A stretch of 6,764 bases of DNA from Rhizobiaceae bacterium (GTDB lineage: Bacteria; Pseudomonadota; Alphaproteobacteria; Rhizobiales; Rhizobiaceae): assembly GCA_020696915.1 (NCBI GenBank), contig JAJFMR010000157.1:1-6764 (forward strand). The letters run 5' to 3'. The notes under the pieces were generated by a model. That model did no database searches, was not told the DNA's origin, and worked only from the letters and a program-made list of their open reading frames with translations. Of the stretch, positions 1 to 6,764 are shown one piece after another. Made by a program: the position numbers and the translations under genes. Within the stretch, counting starts at the first letter, position 1, and every line of letters starts with the position of its first letter.

Positions 1-136
1 TCCGCATTGCACTTTCTGGGATAAGCAGCTCGGGGCAGCACGCGGTGCGGCGCCGCCGGAAGCCTCATCGCATAGAACAAGAAACGATAACAAGCAGATA
101 GGTCACTCGCAACATTCGCCATTTGCGCAGCGGCGC
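1..136. other. Intergenic tail beyond hrpB, no gene called
   Basis: This stretch lies downstream of the hrpB stop codon. Bases 61-125 are noticeably richer in A+T than the genes. Three frames are open but none is convincing. A minus-strand frame runs from an ATG at 122-120 off the window edge with no stop and no ribosome-binding site, and its third positions are AT-rich, unlike the neighbouring genes. A plus-strand frame runs in from the edge and stops with TAG at 99-101; it could be the end of a convergent gene, but too little is visible to tell. A third, also on the plus strand, stays open into the shadow frame opposite hrpB. Short GC-rich palindromes around 39-58 have no T-run, so I do not call a terminator. 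Confidence 0.5.
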
Positions 137-2644
137 TCACCTGGCGCGCGGCCTGGGGCGGGCGGTGGCGGGGGCGTGCAGCGGGTCGTCCGGCCAGGCG
201 TGCCTCGGGTATCGGCCGCGCATGTCGGCCCGCACCTCGGCCCACGACCCGCGCCAGAAGCCGGGCAGGTCGCGTGTCGTCTGGATTGGGCGATGCGCTG
301 GCGAAAGCAGCTCGAGGGTGAGCGGCACCGCGCCGCCAGCAATGGCCGGGTGGCGATCGAGGCCGAACAGCTCCTGCACGCGGATCGACAGGACCGGCCA
401 GTCGCCATAATAGCTGATCGGCACATGGCTGCCGGACGGCGCGTCGAAATGCGTCGGCGCCAGCGCGGCCAGCTGGCGCTGCAGATGATGCGGCACGAGC
501 GACAACAGGGCCTGATGAACCGTCTCAGGAGCGATCGCGACGAACGAGGCTTCGCCGGGGAGAAACGGCAGCAGCCAGTTCTCCAGTCCCGCAAGCAGTG
601 CCGCGTCGGAGACGTCCGGCCAGGGCGGGCCGAGCCCCCGATGCAGCCAGGAAAGACGGCGGCGCAGATCGTCCGCGTTCCTGCTCCAGGTCAGCAGCGA
701 CAGGCCATGCTCGCGCAGCGCGGCGAGAATGGCGCGGTCCGCCTCGGCGCCGGACGGCGCCGGGAGCATGCGCTCGGACAACACGATCGCGCCGAGCCGG
801 ACGACTTCCCTGACCCGCACGGCGCGCTTCTCGCGGTCGAAGGCGCTCGCGGTGATCGTCTCGAGGCGCCCGTCCAGCGCGGCGCGGATTTCGGACTCCG
901 CAACGGACGCTGCCGAGACGATCCGGGCTTCCTGGGCCCGCCCCTGCAGATCGGCGACGACAAGGAACATTTCGCCGGCCAGCGGATCCGTCTCGTCGAC
1001 GCGCGCACCGCTGCCATTGGCGAGCAGAAAGCGCCCGCGCGCGCCCCGCGCCTTTGCGACGCGATCCGGCCAGGCATGGATGAGAAGCGAGCCGACTGCT
1101 TCGGCCCCCGAAGCGGCGGCAGTGCGCGCATAACCGCCTCTCGATGATTTCGCGGCGTCCGCCCGGGCAGCGCGGGCAAGCCGCCTGGCCAGACCGCGGG
1201 CGGCCACGGCGCGCGGCGACCGGTCGCCGCGCCACGCCGACAGCCGGCGCTCGATGTCGGCAGCCGTGCCGCCGAGTCCTCGCTCGGTCAGCAGCACGGC
1301 GAGTTCCGCGGCGACCTCATGCCGCCCGCAGGCGGCAGCCACGGCCACCATGTGGGCAAGACGCGCCGGCAGGGCCAGAAGCCGCATCGATCGGCCTTCG
1401 GCGGTGATCCGGCCTGCCGCATCGATGGCGCCAAGATCGACAAGCAGGGCACGTGCCTCCGCCAATGCAGGAGCCGGCGGCCGGTCGAGAAAGGACAGGG
1501 CGGCCGGATCCGCAACGCCGAAGGCGGCGCAGTCGAGCAGCAGGCCGGAGAGGTCGGCGGCAAGTATCTCGGGCGGCGTGAAGGCCGGCAGCGCAGCGGT
1601 CTGCTCGGCCCGCCACAGGCGGATCGCCACGCCCGGCCCGGTGCGGCCGGCGCGGCCGGCGCGCTGCTCGGCGGAAGCGCGGGAAACGCGCACCGTCTCC
1701 AGCCGGGTCATGCCGCTCGAAGGGTCGTATCTGGGCAGCCGCGCCAGCCCCGAATCGACGACTACCCGCACGCCGTCGATGGTGATCGAGGTTTCGGCGA
1801 TGGAGGTCGCCAGCACGATCTTGCGGCGGCCTGGCGGGGCCGGCCGGATCGCCATATCCTGCGCCCGCCCGTCGAGCATGCCGTGGAGGGGAACGATGTC
1901 GACGTCGTTCGGCACGCGGCCGGCGAGCCGCTCGGCGGTTCGCTCGATCTCGCGCTGGCCGGGCAGGAATGCCAGGAGACTGCTGGCTTCGTCGGCTATC
2001 GCGGCGCGGATGGCGGCCGCCACGGCGTCTTCGACCTGGCTCTCCGGCCCCCTGTCCCGGTAGCGGATCTCGACCGGAAAGCTCCGCCCCTCGCTCGCGA
2101 TGACCGGCGCGTCGCCGAGCAATTGCGAAACGCGTGCCCCGTCCAGCGTCGCCGACATGACCAGGAGCCTGAGGTCCGGCCGCAGTGCCGACCGGACGTC
2201 GAGCGCCAGCGCCAGGCCGAAATCCCCATCCAGCGAGCGCTCGTGGAATTCGTCGAAGATCAGGGCGCCGACACCGGGGAGTTCGGGGTCATCGAGAATC
2301 ATGCGCGCCAGCACGCCTTCGGTGACGACGAGAATCCTGGTCCTGTCGGAGACCAGTTTTTCCATGCGCATCGCGTAACCGACGGTGTCGCCCGGCTGCT
2401 CGCCGAGCAGCGACGCCATGCGCCGGGCCGCGGCACGGGCGGCGAGCCGGCGGGGCTCGAGGAGCACGATCCTCCGCCCTCGCTCCAGCCACGGCGCGTC
2501 GAGCAGGGCGAGTGGGATCAGCGTCGTCTTGCCGGCGCCGGGCGGCGCCACCAGCACCGCGCTGCCGGCCGACTCCAGCGCAAGCATGAGATCGGGAAGG
2601 ATCTTCGAGACGGGAAGTTCGGGCAGGACCGCGGCGACCGGCAT
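137..2644 (-). CDS. hrpB: ATP-dependent helicase HrpB (DEAH-box, superfamily 2)
   Basis: A cytoplasmic nucleic-acid helicase of the DEAH/RHA group, predicted to couple NTP hydrolysis to RNA remodelling; the physiological substrate of bacterial HrpB is poorly defined. The 835-residue product is close to the usual family length of roughly 800-850. The helicase motifs are intact and in order: Walker A APPGAGKT (residues 33-40), motif Ia LEPRRLAAR (62-70), motif II as DEFH (131-134), motif III SAT (164-166), motif V ATSIAETSITI (279-289) and motif VI QRAGRAGR (327-334). The C-terminus carries the HrpB-specific end, including LPGFWRGSW and MRGRYPRHAW, which separates it from HrpA. The ATG at 2644 puts about 30 residues before Walker A, as is normal. 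An upstream TTG at 2731 would translate a repeat element and is rejected. No good Shine-Dalgarno is visible; a GGAAG lies 16 bases upstream, too far to be ideal. The final residues are Ala/Pro/Arg-rich. The gene is 180 bases downstream of the MATE gene on the same strand. Confidence 0.96.
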   Translation of the reverse strand: MPVAAVLPELPVSKILPDLMLALESAGSAVLVAPPGAGKTTLIPLALLDAPWLERGRRIVLLEPRRLAARAAARRMASLLGEQPGDTVGYAMRMEKLVSDRTRILVVTEGVLARMILDDPELPGVGALIFDEFHERSLDGDFGLALALDVRSALRPDLRLLVMSATLDGARVSQLLGDAPVIASEGRSFPVEIRYRDRGPESQVEDAVAAAIRAAIADEASSLLAFLPGQREIERTAERLAGRVPNDVDIVPLHGMLDGRAQDMAIRPAPPGRRKIVLATSIAETSITIDGVRVVVDSGLARLPRYDPSSGMTRLETVRVSRASAEQRAGRAGRTGPGVAIRLWRAEQTAALPAFTPPEILAADLSGLLLDCAAFGVADPAALSFLDRPPAPALAEARALLVDLGAIDAAGRITAEGRSMRLLALPARLAHMVAVAAACGRHEVAAELAVLLTERGLGGTAADIERRLSAWRGDRSPRAVAARGLARRLARAARADAAKSSRGGYARTAAASGAEAVGSLLIHAWPDRVAKARGARGRFLLANGSGARVDETDPLAGEMFLVVADLQGRAQEARIVSAASVAESEIRAALDGRLETITASAFDREKRAVRVREVVRLGAIVLSERMLPAPSGAEADRAILAALREHGLSLLTWSRNADDLRRRLSWLHRGLGPPWPDVSDAALLAGLENWLLPFLPGEASFVAIAPETVHQALLSLVPHHLQRQLAALAPTHFDAPSGSHVPISYYGDWPVLSIRVQELFGLDRHPAIAGGAVPLTLELLSPAHRPIQTTRDLPGFWRGSWAEVRADMRGRYPRHAWPDDPLHAPATARPRPRAR

Positions 2645-2680
2645 GCGGCCCGCATAAAGGCTTCCGCAAGCGAATTGAAC

Positions 2681-2726
2681 CCCCACCCGGACCTTCGGTC
2701 CGGCCTCCCCACAAGGGGGAGGCGGG
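2681..2726. repeat. RIME-like double-hairpin intergenic repeat
   Basis: Two perfect inverted repeats sit side by side. The first has arms at 2687-2693 and 2697-2703 (CCGGACC/GGTCCGG, 3-base loop). The second has arms at 2703-2710 and 2716-2723 (GCCTCCCC/GGGGAGGC, 5-base loop). A C-rich run precedes them at 2681-2688 and GGCGGG follows at 2721-2726. This layout, with a CCTCCCC...GGGGAGG hairpin next to a GGACC/GGTCC hairpin, resembles the short palindromic mosaic elements (RIME type) dispersed between genes in rhizobial genomes. The family assignment is from memory, not from a search. It lies entirely between the MATE stop and the hrpB start, ending 37 bases before the hrpB ATG, so it would fold in the hrpB leader or in read-through RNA. 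Neither orientation has a T-run, so it is not a canonical intrinsic terminator. Confidence 0.75.
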
Positions 2727-2824
2727 CGCAAGGCCGTCTAGGTCCTTCGCCTTTCCTGATCTCGGCTACGGTCTCCTGGACAAAGCCACGGCCGAGTGCG
2801 TGAAGTAAGACTGCGCGCTTGCGG

Positions 2825-4228
2825 TCAGGCCTGGCGCTGTCTGACCAGGCCGAGCCGTTCGCGGCCGAGCCAGCGCCTGAGCAGCAGCAGCGCGACGACG
2901 GCAAGGCCCGAAAACAGCCCGGCCCAGATGCCGCTGCCGCGATAGCCCAGCGGAAAAGCCAGCACCACGCCGAGCGGCAGGCCGATTCCCCAATAGCCGA
3001 TGGCCGCCAGAAACATCGGGACTTTCGTGTCGTGCAGGCCGCGCAGCATGCCGCTCGCCACAGCCTGGGCGCCGTCGGCAATCTGGAAAAGCGCGGCGAA
3101 CACCAGGAAGGTTGCCGCCAGCCCGAGCACGGCGGCATTGGCCGGATCGGCGATATCGATGAAGCCGCTGATCAGCAATTCGGGCCAGGCCACCATGACC
3201 AGCGCCATCAGTGCCATGAAGGAGACGCCCAGCGCATAGGCCGTCCAGCCGGCGCGGCTGACCCCGGCGGGATCGCCGGCGCCGTTGGCGAGCCCGACGC
3301 GGACGGTGACCGCCTGGTTGAGGCCGAGCGGCACCATGAAGGTGATCGAGGCGATCTGGATGGCGATGGCATGGGCGGCGAGCGAGGCGGCATCGATCAG
3401 ACCCATCAGGAAGGCGGCTGCATTGAAGATCGTCACCTCGAAGCCGAGAATGCCGGCAATCGGCAATCCCAGGTGGAGAAGAGCACGGAAGCGCGGCCAG
3501 TCGGCTCTCCAGAAGCGTCCGAACAGGTGATAGCGCCGGAACTTCGGCTCGACGGAGACGACCACGGCAAGGCCGAGGAACATCAGCGTGCTCGCCAGGG
3601 TGGTCGCCAGGCCGGAGCCGGAAATGCCCATCGCCGGAAAGCCAAGCCGGCCGAAAACGAACAGCCAGTTGGCAAAGGCGTTGAAAGCGACCGCGGCGAA
3701 CATCACGACCAGCGCCCAGAGCGGCCGCTCGAGTGCCGACATGAAGGACCGCAGGACCGTGTAGAGATAAAACGGCAGGATCGCCCATTGCAGCCAGCGC
3801 AGATAGATGCCGGCCTGCCTGGAGAGCTCCGGATCCTGCCCCATGGCCAGCAGCACCGCCTCGCCGTTCCACAGCAGGAGCCAGATGGGGATCACTGCAA
3901 GCATCGATAGCCAGAAGCCCTGCCTGACCGTCCGCCTGACGTCGCGCACCGAGTTGCGCCGGCGGCCAAGCTCGGTGGCCATCATCGGGGCGGTTGCATA
4001 GACGAGGCCGAGCCCCAGGATCAGCGGCGCGAAGTAGAGATTGAGGCCCAGCGCGCCGGCGGCAAGCGTGTCGCCGCCGAGCCGCCCGATGATGGCGACG
4101 TCGGTGACCGTCATCGCCGTCTGCGCGAGATTGGTGAGCACCAGCGGCCAGGCAAGCTTCGCCATGGCGCGAACCTCGTCACGCCAAAGGGATTGCGGGA
4201 CTTCGACCGCAGCTTCCGACACCGACAT
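2825..4228 (-). CDS. norM: MATE-family (NorM-type) multidrug/cation antiporter
   Basis: An inner-membrane antiporter predicted to expel cationic drugs or metabolites in exchange for Na+ or H+. The 467-residue product is the normal MATE length and is almost wholly hydrophobic, with two homologous halves that fit 12 membrane spans. The first half opens with the MATE signature: Pro28, then DVAIIGRLGGDTLAAGAL at 43-60. The second half opens near residue 245 with a matching LGLP segment. Acidic residues sit where NorM transporters bind the coupling cation: Asp43 in span 1, Glu264 in GFEVTIFN (like NorM Glu255) and Asp384 in FQIADGAQ (like NorM Asp371). This points to the NorM branch rather than DinF; the alignment is by eye. 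The ATG at 4228 is preceded by GGAAAG at 4236-4241 with 7-base spacing. The substrate cannot be inferred. The 102-base gap to fic allows either a separate promoter or read-through; I see no convincing promoter. Confidence 0.93.
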   Translation of the reverse strand: MSVSEAAVEVPQSLWRDEVRAMAKLAWPLVLTNLAQTAMTVTDVAIIGRLGGDTLAAGALGLNLYFAPLILGLGLVYATAPMMATELGRRRNSVRDVRRTVRQGFWLSMLAVIPIWLLLWNGEAVLLAMGQDPELSRQAGIYLRWLQWAILPFYLYTVLRSFMSALERPLWALVVMFAAVAFNAFANWLFVFGRLGFPAMGISGSGLATTLASTLMFLGLAVVVSVEPKFRRYHLFGRFWRADWPRFRALLHLGLPIAGILGFEVTIFNAAAFLMGLIDAASLAAHAIAIQIASITFMVPLGLNQAVTVRVGLANGAGDPAGVSRAGWTAYALGVSFMALMALVMVAWPELLISGFIDIADPANAAVLGLAATFLVFAALFQIADGAQAVASGMLRGLHDTKVPMFLAAIGYWGIGLPLGVVLAFPLGYRGSGIWAGLFSGLAVVALLLLRRWLGRERLGLVRQRQA

Positions 4229-4235
4229 TGCCGTA

Positions 4236-4241
4236 CTTTCC
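4236..4241 (-). promoter_or_regulatory. Shine-Dalgarno of the MATE gene
   Basis: On the minus strand this reads GGAAAG, seven bases before the ATG at 4228. It is the clearest ribosome-binding site in the window and supports 4228 as the MATE start. Confidence 0.6.
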
Positions 4242-4325
4242 GAGCGTGGCGCGCGCCGGATCGCTTCCGGATTCCGCGCGGTGCAGCCGTGGCTGCCGGG
4301 CCGGCTTTTCCTTCAATCCGGCTGT

Positions 4326-4340
4326 GCGGGTCAAGCCCGC
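4326..4340. other. Small stem-loop over the fic stop codon
   Basis: GCGGG (4326-4330) and CCCGC (4336-4340) form a perfect 5-bp stem around a 5-base loop that contains the fic stop codon (4331-4333). On the transcribed minus strand no T-run follows. A second short palindrome, GCAGCC/GGCTGC at 4283-4296, lies further into the 102-base gap before the MATE gene. Either could slow transcription or protect a 3' end, but in DNA this GC-rich such stems are also expected by chance. Confidence 0.25.
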
Positions 4341-5515
4341 GGGCGCTGATTGTCGAGATCCGTGCCGGTTCGCAGCAGTTCCAGATAGGCAGCATAGGCA
4401 AAGCTGCGACCGCGCTTCCTTCCAGTCGTCTCCACGAGGATGCCAACGTCGACCAGCACCTCGATAGCCCGTGTCGCGGTGGGCTTGCTGGCATCGATGA
4501 GCCTCATGGCCGAGGCGACGCTCTGGATCGGGCGGCGGGGAAGGTTTTCAAACAGTCTGAGCGCTGAAAGGGACGCTGACCCGGCCGCCAGCAGTCGTGC
4601 ACGATCGCTGGTCACCAGACTGAACAAATCGCGTGCCGAGGACACCGCTTCATCGGCGATTGTGGCGATCCCATCGAGGAAGAAGTCTGTCCAACCCTCC
4701 CAGTCTCCATCCAGCCGCACGAGGTTCAACCGCCGGTAGTACTCTTCGCGATGCCGCTTGAAGAAAAGGCTGAGATAGAGAAGCGGTGCCCAGAGCAACC
4801 CCCAATGCTCCAGCAATAGCGCGATCATCAGGCGCCCGATGCGGCCGTTGCCATCGAGATACGGATGGATGGTCTCGAACTGCACATGAAGGAGGCCCGC
4901 GCGCACGAGCTGGGGCAAGGGGTCCTCCGCATGGATGTACTTCTCGAACCGACCCAAGAGACTGGAAAGTTTCTCGGGCGGCGGGGGAACGTAGACTGCA
5001 TTACCGGGCCGGCTTCCGCCGATCCAGTTCTGGGCGGTGCGTACTTCGCCCGGCTGCCTGCTCGAACCGCGCACACCCCGCATCAACCGCCTGTGCGTCT
5101 CGTTGAGAAGCCGCATGGACAAGGGCAGTCCATGCTTTGCAGCGAGCTGGCCACGCGCGTAGGCGAGCGCATCCAGGTAGTTCGTTACCTCTTCGACGTC
5201 GGCATTTGGATCAGGCTCCTCCTCCGCCTCGAATTTAAGAAGGTCCAGGAGAGATGCTTGCGTGCCTTCGATTTGCGAGGAGATCACCGCCTCCTTGCGT
5301 ACGAACGCATAGATGAACCAATCGAGCGAAGGGACCATCTCACCCGCCAGATCCAGTCGGACAAGCGCCTGTTCGGCTTCCCGCAGGCGATGCTCGAGTT
5401 TGCCGTCGATAATGAGCGACGGTCGCGCTGGCGGAAGATCAAATGGAACGAAGGCGTCAAGCTTCTCGCCGCCTGCGATGACGCTTTCGTACTGGCCCGT
5501 GACTCGCTTTGGCAT
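4331..5515 (-). CDS. fic: Class II Fic family protein (predicted AMP-transferase)
   Basis: Fic proteins transfer AMP from ATP to a hydroxyl side chain of a target protein. The catalytic motif HPYLDGNGRIGR is complete at residues 217-228, with His217 as general base, Asp221 for Mg2+ and both arginines for phosphate contacts. An N-terminal inhibitory helix motif, SSQIEG at 79-84 (S/T-x-x-x-E-G/N), makes this a class II, self-inhibited Fic, with Glu83 expected to block productive ATP binding. The segment GGSRPGNAVYVPPP at 166-179 fits the target-docking flap. Residues from about 310 to 380 look like a winged helix (alternating helices, then GRKRGRSFAY). The 394-residue length and layout resemble the Shewanella SoFic group. 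I chose the ATG at 5515 because MPKRVTGQYE is a typical opening; only a weak AAGG lies 12 bases upstream. A TTG at 5569 would add 18 unconvincing residues. G+C is lower than in neighbouring genes. No separate antitoxin gene is present. The target is unknown. Confidence 0.95.
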   Translation of the reverse strand: MPKRVTGQYESVIAGGEKLDAFVPFDLPPARPSLIIDGKLEHRLREAEQALVRLDLAGEMVPSLDWFIYAFVRKEAVISSQIEGTQASLLDLLKFEAEEEPDPNADVEEVTNYLDALAYARGQLAAKHGLPLSMRLLNETHRRLMRGVRGSSRQPGEVRTAQNWIGGSRPGNAVYVPPPPEKLSSLLGRFEKYIHAEDPLPQLVRAGLLHVQFETIHPYLDGNGRIGRLMIALLLEHWGLLWAPLLYLSLFFKRHREEYYRRLNLVRLDGDWEGWTDFFLDGIATIADEAVSSARDLFSLVTSDRARLLAAGSASLSALRLFENLPRRPIQSVASAMRLIDASKPTATRAIEVLVDVGILVETTGRKRGRSFAYAAYLELLRTGTDLDNQRPRA

Positions 5516-5714
5516 TGTCGGTGCACGACCTTGGGGAGTTCGACAAGGAAAGCCAGCTTTATCCGCCAAAGGTCTTAGGCACGAGTTCTTTACTAGGAGT
5601 TGTCGCTAGTCAAGAGTTCGTTCTTGTCGAATTTTCCGGACAGGTTGACCTTACCCCATCCCCCGAACCGGTGCGGCTGAAGCCTCAAATGGAAGCATCA
5701 GGTCGCATTCGTCT
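5516..5714. promoter_or_regulatory. AT-richer gap upstream of fic with small inverted repeats
   Basis: This 199-base gap separates the kinase stop from the fic start and must hold any promoter for fic. It is richer in A+T than the flanking genes, especially at 5581-5640. A perfect 9-bp inverted repeat pairs 5539-5547 with 5623-5631 (TTCGACAAG/CTTGTCGAA). Inside it are a 5-bp repeat ACTAG/CTAGT (5592-5596 and 5606-5610) and a stem-loop CAAGA/TCTTG (5611-5615 and 5622-5626). GAGTT occurs four times, at 5536, 5583, 5597 and 5614. A TTGACT on the minus strand (5608-5613) could be a -35 box, but the base string about 17 further on is not a good -10. No terminator with a T-run follows the kinase stop. 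The regulatory role is inferred from position only. Confidence 0.35.
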
Positions 5715-6764
5715 TCACGCCATAGCGTCGAGCGCCTGCCTATGCCGGTGCATCTCGAGGAATACCCGGTAGTCGCGGTCGAAGCGGGCGCGAGCGTCCG
5801 GATTCGGCAGGCGCCGGCGGCTCGCCTGCCGCATGCCGGCACTTGCCTGGCCAACGCTGTCGTAGAGACCGGACGCCGCCGCTGCCGCCATGCCGGTGCC
5901 GAGCAGCACCGCCTCGTGGCCCGAGGGCTCCGTGACCGTGCAGCCGACGGCGTCGGCGTAAAGACCCATCAGCAGTTCGCTCCTTGCGTGTCCGCCCGCG
6001 ACATGCAGGGCTTCGACCGCATGGCCGCTTTCCTTCAGCGTCTCCACGATGTGTCTGACGCCGAGCGCGATCGCCACGGCGGTGCGCCAGTACAGCCGGC
6101 AAAGGCTGTCGAAGGAAGCGTCGAGCGCCAGGCCGCTGATCACGCCGAGCGCGTGCGGATCGGCGAGCGGCGAGCGATTGCCGTGGAAATCCGGGAGCAC
6201 ATGCAGGCGGCCGGCGAGGTCGGGACCTTCCACGGCGCGCAATTGCACGATCCGCGCGGCTATCTCGCGGTGGCGCGCCGGACTCGGCTCGCCGCCGGCG
6301 CCATGCCAGCGAACGACGTGGTCGAGGAGCGCCCCGGTCGCCGACTGGCCGCCCTCGGCGATCCAGAAGCCGGGCAGCGCCGCCCCGTAATAGGGGCCCC
6401 AGGCACCGGGGAAGGGGCGGCGCTCCGGCGACATCGCCATGACGCAGCTCGACGTGCCGGCGATCAAGGCGAAATGCCGGTCGAGGCCGGAGGGTTCGGC
6501 GGCAATGCCGCCGAGTACGCCGAGCGCGCCGGCATAGGCGTCGATGAGTCCCGAGGCGACACGGCAGACCGGCGAAAGGCCGAGATCGCGCGCCGCCGTT
6601 TCGCTCAGCGGACCCAGATCCGCCCCGACCGGGCTCGCACGCTCCGGCAGGCTGCCGCGGTCGAGGAGGTCGGCGACGCGCATGGCAGCGAAGAAATCGC
6701 GCCGCCAGCCGCCTTCCTCATGCGCCAGGTAGGTCCATTTGCAGGCAAGCGTGCATTGCGAACG
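5715..6764 (-). CDS. FGGY-family carbohydrate kinase, D-ribulose kinase type (5' end outside window)
   Basis: A cytoplasmic ATP-dependent sugar kinase; the visible part best fits the FGGY/YDR109C group, which phosphorylates D-ribulose, though ribitol-, erythritol- or xylulose-type substrates are not excluded. 349 residues are visible, open to the window edge. Family members are about 540 residues, so the N-terminal third with the DxGT phosphate-binding motif is missing from view. Visible landmarks, numbered from the window edge, are CKWTY (8-12), the catalytic-Asp segment GLIDAYAG (Asp75), AGTSS (102-106), EGGQSATGALLDH near 137-149, GNRSPLADP (195-203) and the C-terminal nucleotide-binding stretch HVAGGHARSELLMG (254-267) followed by EAVLLGTGMAAAAA. 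An internal ATG at 6683 lies mid-domain, and translation is clearly continuous upstream of it, so it is not the start. High G+C matches hrpB. The neighbouring sugar-uptake genes that might name the substrate would lie beyond 6764. Confidence 0.93.
   Translation of the reverse strand, partial: RSQCTLACKWTYLAHEEGGWRRDFFAAMRVADLLDRGSLPERASPVGADLGPLSETAARDLGLSPVCRVASGLIDAYAGALGVLGGIAAEPSGLDRHFALIAGTSSCVMAMSPERRPFPGAWGPYYGAALPGFWIAEGGQSATGALLDHVVRWHGAGGEPSPARHREIAARIVQLRAVEGPDLAGRLHVLPDFHGNRSPLADPHALGVISGLALDASFDSLCRLYWRTAVAIALGVRHIVETLKESGHAVEALHVAGGHARSELLMGLYADAVGCTVTEPSGHEAVLLGTGMAAAAASGLYDSVGQASAGMRQASRRRLPNPDARARFDRDYRVFLEMHRHRQALDAMA

Noticed and set aside
2645..2731. Longer hrpB start at TTG 2731
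   Set aside because: The extra 29 residues are a translation of the intergenic hairpin repeat and do not resemble the start of HrpB proteins.
1319..2803. A 494-codon plus-strand open frame opposite hrpB
   Set aside because: It is fully antisense to a complete helicase with all motifs, its composition is Gly/Arg/Ala/Gln-rich with no recognisable domain, and it is explained by the high G+C of the coding strand. The same applies to the frames at 176-1147 and 1254-2063.
2819..3910. A 363-codon plus-strand open frame opposite the MATE gene
   Set aside because: It is highly charged and Gln/Glu/His-rich, as expected when the hydrophobic codons of a membrane protein are read on the opposite strand. 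The MATE gene has intact family signatures.
2825..5515. Fic plus MATE pair as a toxin/export or defence module
   Set aside because: The genes are separated by 102 bases with no overlap or shared signal, both are common standalone families, and the Fic carries its own inhibitory helix. Nothing in the sequence links them functionally.
5516..5569. Longer fic start at TTG 5569
   Set aside because: No ribosome-binding site precedes it and the added residues do not look like a Fic N-terminus; the ATG at 5515 gives a typical opening.
4865..5578. A 237-codon plus-strand open frame opposite fic
   Set aside because: It is antisense to the intact Fic domain, has no start signal, and shows no recognisable domain.
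5584..5613. Sigma-70-type promoter for fic starting with TTGACT on the minus strand
   Set aside because: The -35-like hexamer is good, but at 17-base spacing the -10 position reads AAGAAC, which is a poor match, so I do not call a promoter.

Overview
The window looks like ordinary chromosome from a high-GC alphaproteobacterium, most likely a member of the Rhizobiales (Hyphomicrobiales). That placement is an inference. It rests on the strong G/C third-position bias, the style of the encoded proteins, and a compact double-hairpin intergenic repeat of the kind scattered through rhizobial genomes. All four confident genes lie on the minus strand, so transcription runs from high to low coordinates.

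In transcriptional order: (1) 5715 to beyond 6764, the C-terminal two thirds of an FGGY-family carbohydrate kinase of the D-ribulose kinase type, cut by the window edge; (2) a 199-base, relatively AT-rich gap holding several small inverted repeats; (3) 4331-5515, a class II Fic protein (predicted AMP-transferase) with its own N-terminal inhibitory helix and a C-terminal winged-helix-like segment; (4) a 102-base gap; (5) 2825-4228, a NorM-type MATE multidrug/cation antiporter; (6) a 180-base gap holding the RIME-like double hairpin; (7) 137-2644, the DEAH-box helicase HrpB; (8) 1-136, a tail with no gene I can call.

Nothing ties these genes into one pathway. The gaps of 100-200 bases suggest separate transcription units or loose read-through rather than one tightly coupled operon. 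The clearest oddity is the fic gene. Its G+C, and that of the gap upstream of it, is visibly lower than in hrpB, the MATE gene or the kinase, which suggests a later arrival in an otherwise housekeeping neighbourhood. I found no CRISPR array, tRNA, rRNA, intact insertion sequence, or convincing new multi-gene system. The very long plus-strand open frames opposite hrpB and the MATE gene are best read as composition shadows.
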